A stretch of DNA of 64,000 nucleotides from contig CABTOK010000007.1 of the NCBI GenBank assembly GCA_902486425.1, positions 186,001 to 250,000 on the forward strand. Reading direction: 5' to 3'. Position numbers and translations under genes: made by a program. The notes under the pieces were generated by a model, which worked only from the letters and a program-made list of their open reading frames with translations, was not told where the DNA came from and ran no database searches. Positions 50,726 through 60,193 of the stretch are shown piece by piece. The DNA is from UBA11475 sp902486425. GTDB lineage: Bacteria; Bacillota; Clostridia; Christensenellales; Borkfalkiaceae. Within the stretch, counting starts at the first letter, position 1, and each line of letters starts with the position of its first letter.

Positions 50726-50797
50726 ACGATTGTTTTTATCGTTTACGGCGGCTTTTTTTAAGAGTGAAAAAGTAAAACTTTAAATTCTCAAAAGCCG

Positions 50798-50826
50798 TTG
50801 ACTTTATGCCGTAAAGCGGTTATAAT
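50798..50826 (+). promoter_or_regulatory. Promoter of the DUF1846 gene
   Basis: TTGACT (50798-50803) and TATAAT (50821-50826) are separated by 17 bp; start near 50833, 41 bases before the ATG. Confidence 0.8.
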
Positions 50827-50873
50827 TTATTACGTTGTCAAGGCTTAAGCGGAGACGTTACGGAGGAAGAGTC

Positions 50874-52373
50874 ATGTTTAAAAAGGGTTTCGATAACGAC
50901 AAGTATCTTTCGATGCAGTCGAACAGAATAAAAGAGCGTATCGCCATGTTCGGAGGCAAACTTTATCTCGAATTCGGCGGCAAGCTTTTCGACGATCTGC
51001 ACGCTTCGAGAGTGCTTCCGGGATTTTTGCCCGACAGCAAAATAAATATGCTTATGCAGCTCAAAGATTCGGCCGAAATTTTAATCGTTATAAACGCCGA
51101 AGACATCGAAAAGAACAAAGTCCGTAACGACATAGGCATAACTTACGACGTGGAAGTATTAAGACTTATAGATATTTTCAGAAACAGAGGACTTTACGTC
51201 GGCAGCGTCGTTTTAACGCGTTTCGCTTCCCAGAAGTCCGCTCTTTTATTTGAAAAGAAGGTCTGCGAAAAGGGCATAAAGGTTTATAAACATTACAGCA
51301 TCGAGGGATACCCTTCGAATCTCGAAAAGATCGTTTCGGAAGAAGGCTACGGCAAAAACGATTATGTCGAAACGACGAGGCCGCTCGTTGTGGTAACCGC
51401 TCCTGGCCCCGGCAGCGGAAAAATGGCGACCTGCATGTCGCAACTTTATCACGACAACAAAAGGGGGGTAAGATCGGGCTACGCGAAGTACGAAACCTTC
51501 CCGGTATGGAATCTTCCGCTCAATCATCCAGTAAACATCGCTTACGAGGCCGCGACCGCCGACTTAAACGACGTGAATATGATAGATCCCTTCCATATGG
51601 AAGCGTATAACGTGGTATCGGTAAATTATAACAGAGATATAGAGAACTTCCCGGTGCTTAACACCATGCTCGAAATGATTATGGGCAAGTCTCCTTACAA
51701 GTCGCCTACCGATATGGGCGTAAACATGGCGGGTTACTGCATAATAGACAACGAAGCGTGCGAAGAAGCGTCCAAGCAGGAAGTCATTCGACGTTATCTC
51801 ACGGCTCTTGTGGACGTCAAAAAAGGAACGACTTCGACGGATACGGCTATAAAGATAGAATATCTCATGAAAAAGCTCGGCGTTTCGGTCGAAGACAGGA
51901 AAGTCGTCGGAGTGGCGAGAGAAGTTTCTGAAAAGACGGGACTTCCGTCGGCGGCGATAGAACTTAACGACGGCAGAATAGTAACAGGCAAAACCAAATC
52001 TATTTTAGGGGCGGGCGCGAACGTGCTTCTGAACGCCTTAAAAACGCTCGGCGGCATTTCGGACGAAATAGACCTTATATCGCCGATGCTTTTAGAACCG
52101 ATTATAGACCTTAAGGTAAATCATCTCGGCAGCGACGGCAAAAAACTCCATGCGAACGAAGCTCTCATCGCGCTTTCGGTCTGCGCCGTTACGAACCCCA
52201 CCGCAAAATACGCTCTCGAACAGATAGACAAACTTAAAGATTGCGAACTCCATTCGACGGTAATATTCGACTATTCGGACGAAAAGGTGTTCAAAAAGGT
52301 AGGGCTTCATATAACTTACGATCCGTACCGCCACAGAGAATTCCAGTATACCGACGGTCATACCGGTAAATAA
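50874..52373 (+). CDS. DUF1846 family protein
   Basis: A 499-residue protein; ATG at 50874 after GGAGGAAG, normal family length. It matches the DUF1846 family widespread in Firmicutes: FGGKLFDDLHASRVLPGF near the start, VVVTAPGPGSGKMATC with a P-loop-like GPGSGKM (about residues 182-188), KYETFPVWNLPLNHPVN, and NHLGSDGKKLHANEALIALS. The biochemical role is not established to my knowledge. It stands as a single transcription unit with its own promoter and terminator. Confidence 0.9.
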   Translation: MFKKGFDNDKYLSMQSNRIKERIAMFGGKLYLEFGGKLFDDLHASRVLPGFLPDSKINMLMQLKDSAEILIVINAEDIEKNKVRNDIGITYDVEVLRLIDIFRNRGLYVGSVVLTRFASQKSALLFEKKVCEKGIKVYKHYSIEGYPSNLEKIVSEEGYGKNDYVETTRPLVVVTAPGPGSGKMATCMSQLYHDNKRGVRSGYAKYETFPVWNLPLNHPVNIAYEAATADLNDVNMIDPFHMEAYNVVSVNYNRDIENFPVLNTMLEMIMGKSPYKSPTDMGVNMAGYCIIDNEACEEASKQEVIRRYLTALVDVKKGTTSTDTAIKIEYLMKKLGVSVEDRKVVGVAREVSEKTGLPSAAIELNDGRIVTGKTKSILGAGANVLLNALKTLGGISDEIDLISPMLLEPIIDLKVNHLGSDGKKLHANEALIALSVCAVTNPTAKYALEQIDKLKDCELHSTVIFDYSDEKVFKKVGLHITYDPYRHREFQYTDGHTGK

Positions 52374-52387
52374 AACAAAGCAAAACA

Positions 52388-52412
52388 AAAACGCTCCTTT
52401 CGGAGCGTTTTT
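52388..52412 (+). terminator. Terminator after DUF1846
   Basis: AAAACGCTCC (52388-52397) pairs with GGAGCGTTTT (52402-52411) around a 4-nt loop, with A- and T-runs that allow use on both strands. Confidence 0.9.
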
Positions 52413-52491
52413 AAGTTTAAATTTATATTAAAATTATATAGATAAAATCTCATTTATTGTATTTTCGGTTTATAATTTTACAAAGGTTATC

Positions 52492-53355
52492 TTACAGAGA
52501 TTCGAACTCGTCCGCAAGTTTTCTCGCGACGTTTTTCATATCAAAAAGACATTCTTTTATATCGGGTTTCGTCCCGGGGTAGGAGAGCGCTTCGAGAGTG
52601 AATATGCCTTTATAATTATTATCTTTAAGTGCTTTTACTATTTCGTGAAAGTCTATCTTCATAGTGAAAGGAAGCTGATGACTGTCGGAAACTTTGTCGT
52701 TATCGTGGATATGAAGAGCCTGAAGTTTATCGCCTAAAGCGTTTATCATTTTAACGGCGGAAGTGCCTAATTCCCGCATTTCGGCATGACCTATGTCGAG
52801 ACACGCCACGAGATAATCGTCGTTTACCGCGTTTAGATGAGCGAGAAAACTTTTTTCGTCCGAGCAAGCCGCGCTCGTTACCGAAGTATAAGTATTGTCT
52901 TTCCAGTTCCACATGTTTTCGGCCGCGATTTTGACTCCGACTTCCTTCGCAAAGGGAAGAAGCGAAGAATAAAAATCGGCGTTTTCTTCCGGAGATTTGT
53001 TGTTGTCGGGGTGGATTACGCAGATTTTGCCGCCGGCTATCGCTGTACATTCGAGAGCGCGTTCAAGGTAACTTTTTACTTCGGGCATGTTGACGGGGAA
53101 GGGAGCGTGCGACTGATTGCAGAATATCCCGTTGTCTTCGCCTATACGTCTTAGATTTTTAGCGAATTCCGCGTAATGCGGACCTCTTAAAGGGTGATCG
53201 GTCTGAAAAACGCAGCCGTGTTCCCAGTCGGGCCTCGCCATATCGAGAAGCGAAAAATCCCATGCGTCGAAGCCGGCTTTTGCAACAAGTTCGACAGATT
53301 TTTCTTCGCCGCCGGTAAAACGGTTCAGAGAGTCGATTTCGGTAGAAATAAGCAT
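52492..53355 (-). CDS. Sugar phosphate isomerase/epimerase-like TIM-barrel protein
   Basis: A 287-residue protein; ATG after AAGGAA. AP-endonuclease-2-type TIM barrel: acidic and His metal ligands are suggested by QSHAPFP, CVIHPDNN, AAENMWNW, ACLDIGHAEM, ALHIHDND and FTLEALSY. Members isomerise or epimerise sugars or inositol derivatives. The substrate is unknown. It is followed by no obvious sugar operon. Confidence 0.85.
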   Translation of the reverse strand: MLISTEIDSLNRFTGGEEKSVELVAKAGFDAWDFSLLDMARPDWEHGCVFQTDHPLRGPHYAEFAKNLRRIGEDNGIFCNQSHAPFPVNMPEVKSYLERALECTAIAGGKICVIHPDNNKSPEENADFYSSLLPFAKEVGVKIAAENMWNWKDNTYTSVTSAACSDEKSFLAHLNAVNDDYLVACLDIGHAEMRELGTSAVKMINALGDKLQALHIHDNDKVSDSHQLPFTMKIDFHEIVKALKDNNYKGIFTLEALSYPGTKPDIKECLFDMKNVARKLADEFESL

Positions 53356-53383
53356 AAAAACAATTCCTTTTTAACCGATAAAA

Positions 53384-53635
53384 TCAAAGATTGTTGTCGG
53401 CTTTATATTTTTCGAGAGCCTTGGAAAACTGATCCGCGCACGAAGTACCCATTCTGCACTGTATGCCTTTGAGTATGTTTATAACTTCGTCTATGTCTCT
53501 GCCTTCGACGAGTTTGGCAACCGCCTGAGTGTTTCCGGGACAGCCGCCTACGAATTTTACGCCGGTGACTTTTTTGTCGGGAGTAACGTCGAAATTTATC
53601 TGTCTCGCGCAGGTGTATCTCGTATTGTAAATCAT
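53384..53635 (-). CDS. TSCPD-domain protein (TIGR03905-like)
   Basis: An 83-residue protein; ATG after AAAGGAG. It is a stand-alone TSCPD domain (VKFVGGCPGNTQAVAKLVEG; CRMGTSCADQFSKAL) as found at the end of adenosylcobalamin-type ribonucleotide reductases and as free small proteins in Clostridia. Conserved Cys residues suggest metal or redox binding. Role unknown. Confidence 0.9.
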   Translation of the reverse strand: MIYNTRYTCARQINFDVTPDKKVTGVKFVGGCPGNTQAVAKLVEGRDIDEVINILKGIQCRMGTSCADQFSKALEKYKADNNL

Positions 53636-53722
53636 AAATAATCTCCTTTGTTTTTATAAAAACCGCCCGGTAAAAACGTTTAATGAAAAGCGGCGGAGCG
53701 AATACCGTTACGCCGCAAAATA

Positions 53723-54247
53723 TCAGTCTACCAGATTATCGTAAATCGCGCTGTAAACGCCGTTTGCTTTATCGCTCCATTTTTTGTAAATGTCTCTCGC
53801 CGTCTGACGGTTGGGGACGACGAATTTAAGTTCCATAAGCGGTTGCGACGGCTCTAAAATTTTAAGATAAACGGTATACGTTCCGTCGCGGTTCATATAA
53901 TAATCCGCTACGCATTCCTGCTTAATGCGGTATTTTGTTTTATTCTGCTTTACAAACGAAGAAATCTGTTCTCTTAAACTTACGGGTATTTTAACGTAAA
54001 AGTTGGCAAGACACACTCTTCCGTCGGGGGTGATCGTGTAAAGGGGATCGCTGCCCGAACCTATATCGCAGATCCATCCGAGTTCTTTAAGCTGTTTCAG
54101 GAGGGGACGGCAGTCCATATAAGTTATCCAGTTGTTGGACGAACAGCACATATCGAGAACGGTATTTTCGGAAAGGGGCGCTTCCATTTTATCGAAAACG
54201 AATAAAACTATTAACTTGTTTAACGATGAATCGCCGCTTACCTGCAT
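53723..54247 (-). CDS. DUF4364 family winged-helix-like protein
   Basis: A 174-residue protein; ATG after AAAAAGGAGCG. The N-terminal part (LNKLIVLFVFDKMEAPLSENTVLD, then LLKQLKELGWI) looks like a winged helix, and the C-terminal half is beta-rich. It resembles the DUF4364 family of Clostridia. Possibly a transcription factor. Its promoter would lie in 54248-54320. Confidence 0.85.
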   Translation of the reverse strand: MQVSGDSSLNKLIVLFVFDKMEAPLSENTVLDMCCSSNNWITYMDCRPLLKQLKELGWICDIGSGSDPLYTITPDGRVCLANFYVKIPVSLREQISSFVKQNKTKYRIKQECVADYYMNRDGTYTVYLKILEPSQPLMELKFVVPNRQTARDIYKKWSDKANGVYSAIYDNLVD

Positions 54248-54543
54248 AAAACGCTCCTTTTTATATACGGGGAACGTGTTAATTCTCCGTGGACTGTTAT
54301 TATAGCATACTTTTACGAAAAGTCATATAAAAAATCCCGCTTTTATTTTAATTTTTTTGCGTAAATATGTTTTTCGGTAAAGAAGCGCCCGTGTAAAGTA
54401 AAAAAAGTCAAAAAACATTTAAGGCGGGCAAAAAAATATCTCCAAAAAAGTGCAAAATCGCCTTTTATATGTTATAATAATAAAAATATTATTATTAAGA
54501 CTTGCTTTGCGGCTTTTTTCAAGTCTTGAACGAAGGGTAATAT

Positions 54544-55362
54544 ATGGAAAATCTCGGAAGAAAACAGGAACTCGACGTGTTTTTGTTAAGGTGCGAAGAG
54601 TTTATCGAAAGCAAATACATTCTTGCCAACGTAAAAATAGTGAATCTGCTCAAAGCCATCGCCTCGTCGGAGACGCTTCTTTCTATTTTCAGAGCGTGTC
54701 TTACCGATTTCAATTACGAAGCTACGCTTGAAAAGTGCTTTAAGCCGTCGCGGTATATTTCGGGCAAGTTCGATTACGTTTCGCCCGATAAGGCGAAAGA
54801 TCTTCTCGCGCTCGTTTTCAGTCTGCTGATGGACTTCGATTCGGGTAAGATAGATTTTAATTCTTTTTTAAGCGAAAATTTTTATTCGAGCGGCAGCTTT
54901 TACGAAAGTTACGATCTGTTCATAAAAAAGATGATAGTGCCGTTTAAGTTTACGGTAAAATCGCTTACCGAGGGGGTTATTTCGGGAGCGGTTTCAGATC
55001 CGGCGGAAGAAATTTTACGTTCCGTTTTAACCGAAGACGAAGTTAAAAAGGTTTCGCCCGAAGTGAAGGATGCGACCGCTTTATTAAACGCGGACATCGA
55101 AAAGCTTAAAGGTAAGCTTAACCAGCTTAAAAACGAAAACGGCGAAGATCCGGGGCTTTCGGAAGCGGAAACGGCTAAAAAAGAAAAGCTCGAAGAAGCC
55201 GTGTTCGTTACCGAAACGTTCGTCGCGGCGATTAACTCCGGCGACAAATCGGCTATAAAGTACGCCTATATCGCTTATAAGTATACGATAAAGGCGGTTT
55301 TGCCGATATTCAATTCTTCGAAAAAAATCGAAAAACTTAAAACAGCCCTTATAAAAGATTAA
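54544..55362 (+). CDS. Hypothetical helical protein
   Basis: A 272-residue protein; ATG after CGAAGGGTAA. Almost entirely helical and charged, with no signal peptide, membrane segment or recognised domain. A coiled-coil-like stretch lies at about 180-215 (LLNADIEKLKGKLNQLKNE). A TATAAT box lies at 54473-54478 but without a clear -35. It precedes the EIIC gene by 66 bases, so the two might be cotranscribed. Confidence 0.7.
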   Translation: MENLGRKQELDVFLLRCEEFIESKYILANVKIVNLLKAIASSETLLSIFRACLTDFNYEATLEKCFKPSRYISGKFDYVSPDKAKDLLALVFSLLMDFDSGKIDFNSFLSENFYSSGSFYESYDLFIKKMIVPFKFTVKSLTEGVISGAVSDPAEEILRSVLTEDEVKKVSPEVKDATALLNADIEKLKGKLNQLKNENGEDPGLSEAETAKKEKLEEAVFVTETFVAAINSGDKSAIKYAYIAYKYTIKAVLPIFNSSKKIEKLKTALIKD

Positions 55363-55428
55363 ATCTGAAAACCGGCTTTTTGCCGAAAATATATTTTCCG
55401 CAAACACGGATGATAAACAGGAGAGATC

Positions 55429-56634
55429 ATGGAGAACAAGGAAATTATTGAAACGAAAGAGGATACTCTAAAATTATCCGAAGAAACGGCGGTCGTAAAA
55501 AAACAGACTTTCGGCGAAAAGGTAAAGGAATACTTTAAAACGCTTCCGAAACGCTATTTCATAACTGCTTTTTCGGGCATGGCGCAGGGACTTTTCGTTA
55601 CGCTCATCGCGGGGACGATACTCGCGCAGATTGCAGGTTGGATAGGCGACAATTATTTCGGCAAAACGCTTATGCTTATAGCGAACTTCGCAAAAACCCT
55701 TATGGGCGCGGGTATAGGCGTAGGTATAGCGTATGCGCTTAAAAAGAACAAACTTCTTATTTTCGCGTCGGCGCTTGCCGGTATGATAGGCGCGTTTTCC
55801 GCAAACTTTATAGTAGGCGGCGATACAGCAATTACGGCGTTAAAGCTCGGCGCGCCGGGCAACCCGATAGGGGCGTACGTTACTACGATGCTCGTTGTCG
55901 AAGTCGCTTCGTTATATGCCGGCAAAACAAAACTCGACATACTTCTCGTTCCGCTCGGGGCGATGCTTCTGGCGCTTGTCGGCGCGTACGTATCGTATCC
56001 CTTCGTATGGCTCGTAAGTAAGCTCGGAGATCTTATAGCGATAGCTACAAAAGCCACTCCGTTCGTTATGGGCATAGTTATTTCGGTAATAATGGGAATA
56101 CTTCTTACGATGCCAACGTCATCGGCTGCTATATGGGTATCGGTCGCAAGCCCGATAATCACAGGTTTTGCCGCGGGAAAGGTCTCCGCCGACTATTATA
56201 ACGCTATGCTCCTTGCGGGTGGTGCGGCGACGGTCGGATGCGCGTGTCACATGGTAGGCTTCGCCGTAGCTTCGTTCAGAGAAAACGGCGTATCGGGACT
56301 CGTATCGCAGGGACTCGGAACCAGCATGCTGCAGATTCCCAACATAATGAAAGCTCCTAAAATAATGCTGCCCGAAATTATCGCTTCGGCGATATGCGGA
56401 CCGCTCGCAACGTGCGTTTTTAAGCTTAAATGCGGAGTATCCGGCGGCGGAATGGGAACCAGCGGACTCGTAGGAGTTTTCGACCTTTTCAAATACACAG
56501 ATATGAATGCTTCGGGAATAATCGGCATTATCCTTCTGATGTTCGTTCTCCCGGCGGCGATAAGTTTCGGCGTAAGTGAACTTATGAGAAAGAAGAACTT
56601 TATAAAATTCGGCGAACAGAAGCTCCCGGACTAA
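55429..56634 (+). CDS. PTS EIIC-like membrane protein (PTS_EIIC_2 family), orphan
   Basis: A 401-residue polytopic protein; ATG after CAGGAGAG. A cytoplasmic start of about 40 residues precedes about ten hydrophobic segments; motifs include GAPGNPIGAYV, LTMPTSSAAIW, and GGGMGTSGLVG near the end, characteristic of the EIIC_2 family. No EIIA, EIIB or HPr genes are nearby, so it is either served by remote components or acts without phosphorylation. Substrate unknown. Confidence 0.85.
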   Translation: MENKEIIETKEDTLKLSEETAVVKKQTFGEKVKEYFKTLPKRYFITAFSGMAQGLFVTLIAGTILAQIAGWIGDNYFGKTLMLIANFAKTLMGAGIGVGIAYALKKNKLLIFASALAGMIGAFSANFIVGGDTAITALKLGAPGNPIGAYVTTMLVVEVASLYAGKTKLDILLVPLGAMLLALVGAYVSYPFVWLVSKLGDLIAIATKATPFVMGIVISVIMGILLTMPTSSAAIWVSVASPIITGFAAGKVSADYYNAMLLAGGAATVGCACHMVGFAVASFRENGVSGLVSQGLGTSMLQIPNIMKAPKIMLPEIIASAICGPLATCVFKLKCGVSGGGMGTSGLVGVFDLFKYTDMNASGIIGIILLMFVLPAAISFGVSELMRKKNFIKFGEQKLPD

Positions 56635-56683
56635 TACCGAAAGATTGCGGGGAAATTGAAATTTAATTTCGGAGAATAAAACT

Positions 56684-58507
56684 TTGATAAGAAACGATTT
56701 AAGAAACGTCGCGATAATCGCGCACGTAGACCACGGTAAAACAACGCTCGTAAACGAACTGTTAAAACAGGGCGGTATTTTCAGAAACAATCAGGAAGTA
56801 CAGGACAGAGTCATGGACTCCAACGACATCGAAAGAGAAAGGGGCATAACCATTCTCGCAAAGAATACTTCCGTCTTTTACAACGGCATAAAAATAAACA
56901 TAGTCGATACGCCGGGCCACGCGGATTTCGGCGGAGAAGTAGAACGTGTTCTTAAAATGGTAAACGGCGTACTCGTTCTCGTAGACGCGTGCGAAGGTCC
57001 CATGCCTCAGACGAGATTCGTCGTGCAGAAGGCACTTGAACTCGGTCACAGACTTATTATCTGCGTAAACAAAATCGATCGTCCGGACGCGAGACTCGAC
57101 GAAGTCCAGGACGAAATACTTAATCTTTTACTTGATCTTAACGCGACCGAAGAACAGCTTGAAAGTCCTATCGTTTTCTGCTCCGGAAGAAAGGGAACTG
57201 CGACTCTCGATTATCATCAGGAAGGAAAGGATCTGAAACCTCTTTTCGATGCGATTATAAACCACTTCCCGCCGCAGGAAGTAGACGAAAAGGGACCTTT
57301 GCAGATACTCTGCTCGTCCATCGACTACAACGACTATGTCGGCAGAATAGGTATCGGCAGAATCGAACGCGGCACCGCAAAAGTAAATCAGACCGTTTCG
57401 ACCTGCAATTACAACATAAAAGGACACGAAAGCACCGGCAAAATCGTAAGTCTTTATCAGATAGACGGTTTAAGCAGAGACCCCGTCGATCAGGCGATCG
57501 CAGGCGATATAGTATGCTTTTCGGGACTCGAAAAGATTTCTATCGGCGATACCGTGTGCGATCCTGCTCGCGTAGAAGCCGTACCCTTCGTTAAAATTTC
57601 GGAACCGACGGTCGAAATGACTTTCTCGGTAAACGACAGCCCGTTTGCGGGTAAAGAAGGCAAATTCGTCACGACGAGACATTTAAGAGACAGACTTTTC
57701 AAAGAACTGTTAAAAGACGTTTCTCTGAGAGTGGAAGAAACCGATTCCTCCGACAGCTACAGAGTATGCGGCAGGGGAGAAATGCACCTTTCGATTTTAA
57801 TCGAAAACATGAGAAGAGAAGGTTACGAATTTCAGGTAGGCGCACCCAAAGTTTTATTTAAGGAAATAAACGGTGTTACCTGCGAACCGGTCGAAAGGCT
57901 TACCGTAGACGTACCCGACGATAAAACGGGACCGGTATTCGCCGCGATGGGCGAAAGAAAGGGCGAACTTTTACAGATGGAAAACATCGGTTCGAGAATA
58001 AGACTTGAATTCTCCATTCCGTCGAGAGGTCTTTTCGGATATAAACCGCAGTTTCTGACCGATACGAGGGGCGAAGGCGTTATGAACTCGGTATTTATGG
58101 AATATCAGCCGTATAAGGGCGACATTCAGAAAAGAGTCGGAGGCAGCCTTGTAGCTTTCGAAACGGGCGAAGCCGTTACTTACGGTATGTTCAACGCTCA
58201 GGGAAGAGGAACCTTATTCATCGTTCCCGGGACTCCCGTTTATGAAGGCATGGTAGTAGGAACGTCGCCGGTAGAAGGCGATATAGTAGTCAACGTATGT
58301 AAAAAGAAGCATCAGTCGAATACGAGAGCTTCCGGTTCCGACGACGCTTTGAGACTCGAAACTCCCAAGATTTTAAGTCTCGAAGAAGCGATGGAATATA
58401 TAAACGACGACGAACTTATTGAAATTACTCCCAAAAACATAAGAGTGAGAAAGAAAACGCTCGATACCGAAACAAGACTTAAGAGAAAAGCAAGGGGACT
58501 CGAATAA
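56684..58507 (+). CDS. typA: TypA/BipA translational GTPase
   Basis: A 607-residue protein with a TTG start after CGGAGAA. G1 AHVDHGKTT, ERGITI switch, DTPGHADFGGEVERV, NKIDRPDA and SGRKG. The C-terminal region contains the BipA-specific end (GMVVGTSPVEGDIVVNVCKKK and KTLDTETRLKRKARG). It binds the ribosome and assists ribosome assembly and stress adaptation. Nearly fused to the next gene (3-base gap). Confidence 0.97.
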   Translation: MIRNDLRNVAIIAHVDHGKTTLVNELLKQGGIFRNNQEVQDRVMDSNDIERERGITILAKNTSVFYNGIKINIVDTPGHADFGGEVERVLKMVNGVLVLVDACEGPMPQTRFVVQKALELGHRLIICVNKIDRPDARLDEVQDEILNLLLDLNATEEQLESPIVFCSGRKGTATLDYHQEGKDLKPLFDAIINHFPPQEVDEKGPLQILCSSIDYNDYVGRIGIGRIERGTAKVNQTVSTCNYNIKGHESTGKIVSLYQIDGLSRDPVDQAIAGDIVCFSGLEKISIGDTVCDPARVEAVPFVKISEPTVEMTFSVNDSPFAGKEGKFVTTRHLRDRLFKELLKDVSLRVEETDSSDSYRVCGRGEMHLSILIENMRREGYEFQVGAPKVLFKEINGVTCEPVERLTVDVPDDKTGPVFAAMGERKGELLQMENIGSRIRLEFSIPSRGLFGYKPQFLTDTRGEGVMNSVFMEYQPYKGDIQKRVGGSLVAFETGEAVTYGMFNAQGRGTLFIVPGTPVYEGMVVGTSPVEGDIVVNVCKKKHQSNTRASGSDDALRLETPKILSLEEAMEYINDDELIEITPKNIRVRKKTLDTETRLKRKARGLE

Positions 58508-58510
58508 TCT

Positions 58511-59233
58511 ATGATGTCGTTGATAAGGGCGTTTTTGGGAGACGCGTTCATAGCGGCTTTCGCTGTGTTTGTAGTGGCGGCAGTTGCTGGCGCGGCGGTA
58601 TTTCTTAACTTAACAAAAGACGGGGCGAGACCGATAACGGTAGTGGTAAAAGGTCTTGCTTCGCTGCAGTTTTTTATACTCGGACTGGCCGCAAACATAG
58701 TTTACGGCGGCACGAGTACGAATTATATTGTAATAGCGCTCGCTCTCGGACTTTCAGGCGACGTGTTTTTAGAAGTGTCCGAAGCGACGGTGAAACCGAA
58801 AACGTGGTTTTTTGTTCTCGGCACGCTGTTTTTTGCGGCGGAACACGTTCTTATAGCGGTAAATCTTATTATTGCGAATCCGGAAATATGGCTGCCGTCG
58901 CTTATATTTTTCGCAGTCAGCTATTCCGTCGTGATAATAACCGTTCTTTTGACAAAACCCGTGGTAAACAAAAGGATGCTTGCGTTAGGGCTTTCGTACT
59001 TTGTCCTCGTATGCGCGATGGGCGGATGTTGTTTCGGGACGGCGGTAACGAGCCATAACGAAGGAAATTTAAGCCTTATGATCGGCGGAATATTCTTTAT
59101 AATAAGCGACGCTCTTCTTGCGGTATACAGATTCTCCAAACCCGAAAAATTTTCGCTTAATACCGCGCTTATATACTTTTATTACGCAGCGCAGCTTTTT
59201 ATAGCGTCGTCGATATATTTTGCGGCGGAATAA
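58511..59233 (+). CDS. YhhN family membrane protein (lysoplasmalogenase-like)
   Basis: A 240-residue protein with about eight membrane segments. LGLSGDVFLE and the closing GGIFFIISDALLAVYRF are YhhN/TMEM86 hallmarks. Animal members cleave lysoplasmalogen vinyl ethers; plasmalogens occur in anaerobic Clostridia, so the role is plausible but unproven. No ribosome site is visible; it probably relies on coupling with typA. Confidence 0.88.
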   Translation: MMSLIRAFLGDAFIAAFAVFVVAAVAGAAVFLNLTKDGARPITVVVKGLASLQFFILGLAANIVYGGTSTNYIVIALALGLSGDVFLEVSEATVKPKTWFFVLGTLFFAAEHVLIAVNLIIANPEIWLPSLIFFAVSYSVVIITVLLTKPVVNKRMLALGLSYFVLVCAMGGCCFGTAVTSHNEGNLSLMIGGIFFIISDALLAVYRFSKPEKFSLNTALIYFYYAAQLFIASSIYFAAE

Positions 59234-59293
59234 AAAATATTTCAGGGAATGTAACTTCCGGTAAAAAACGATGCAAATGACAACGGAGAAAAT

Positions 59294-60190
59294 ATGGAAA
59301 CGATAATAAAAACCGAAAATTTAACCAAAACTTTCGGATACAAAACCGCCGTAAAAAATCTTAATCTTACGGTAAACAAGGGCGATATTTACGGATTTAT
59401 CGGCAAAAACGGCGCGGGCAAAACAACTGCTATGCGCATGATAACGGGACTTTGCTTCCCGACGTCCGGTAAAATAGAACTTTTCGGCGGGGAAGATTTA
59501 GATTCCGCCCGTAAAAAAACAGGCTCTTTAATAGAAGCGCCGTCGCTTTTCAACGGCTGTACCGCTTATGAAAATCTTAAAAGATTTTCATATCTTACCG
59601 GTGCGACCGACGAAGAAATTTATAACGTTCTGCTTCTTGTCGGGCTTGCCGACACGGGAAATAAAAAGGTAAAATTCTTCTCGCTCGGCATGAAACAGCG
59701 GTTAGGTTTGGCGGTGGCGCTTTTAGGAAAACCCGAAATGCTTATTCTGGACGAACCCGTAAACGGCTTAGATCCCGAGGGAATAAAATTCGTCAGAGAT
59801 TTGCTTCTGAAATTAAACAGAGAACAGGGCGTTACCATATTAATTTCGAGTCATCTTTTAGATGAACTTTCTAAAATCGCGACGAAGTACGGCATAATAA
59901 ACGACGGCGTACTGGTCGACGAAATAACAGACGAAGCTCTTAATGAAAAGTGCTCCGTATATTTAAAGATAAAGACTTCCGACAATCTTACGGCGTTCAG
60001 AACGTTATCGCCGTTGTATCCCGACGGGGACGTATTTATAGACGGCGATCATCTCGTCGTGAAAAACGTTTCGGAAGGAGAAGAACCGGGAGCAAAGCTT
60101 TTCGGGGCGGGCGTGTCCGTTAACGAGATGACGACCGAAAAACGCGGTATTGAAGAATACTTTATCAATAAAATTTCGGGACGGGGTTAA
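59294..60190 (+). CDS. ABC transporter ATP-binding protein
   Basis: A 298-residue protein; ATG after ACGGAGA. Walker A GKNGAGKTT, signature FSLGMKQRLGLA, Walker B LLGKPEMLILDEP and a switch His in SSHLLDELSK. The C-terminal extension of about 80 residues fits the bacitracin/ABC-2 export type. The permease follows after 3 bases. Confidence 0.95.
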   Translation: METIIKTENLTKTFGYKTAVKNLNLTVNKGDIYGFIGKNGAGKTTAMRMITGLCFPTSGKIELFGGEDLDSARKKTGSLIEAPSLFNGCTAYENLKRFSYLTGATDEEIYNVLLLVGLADTGNKKVKFFSLGMKQRLGLAVALLGKPEMLILDEPVNGLDPEGIKFVRDLLLKLNREQGVTILISSHLLDELSKIATKYGIINDGVLVDEITDEALNEKCSVYLKIKTSDNLTAFRTLSPLYPDGDVFIDGDHLVVKNVSEGEEPGAKLFGAGVSVNEMTTEKRGIEEYFINKISGRG

Positions 60191-60193
60191 CGT

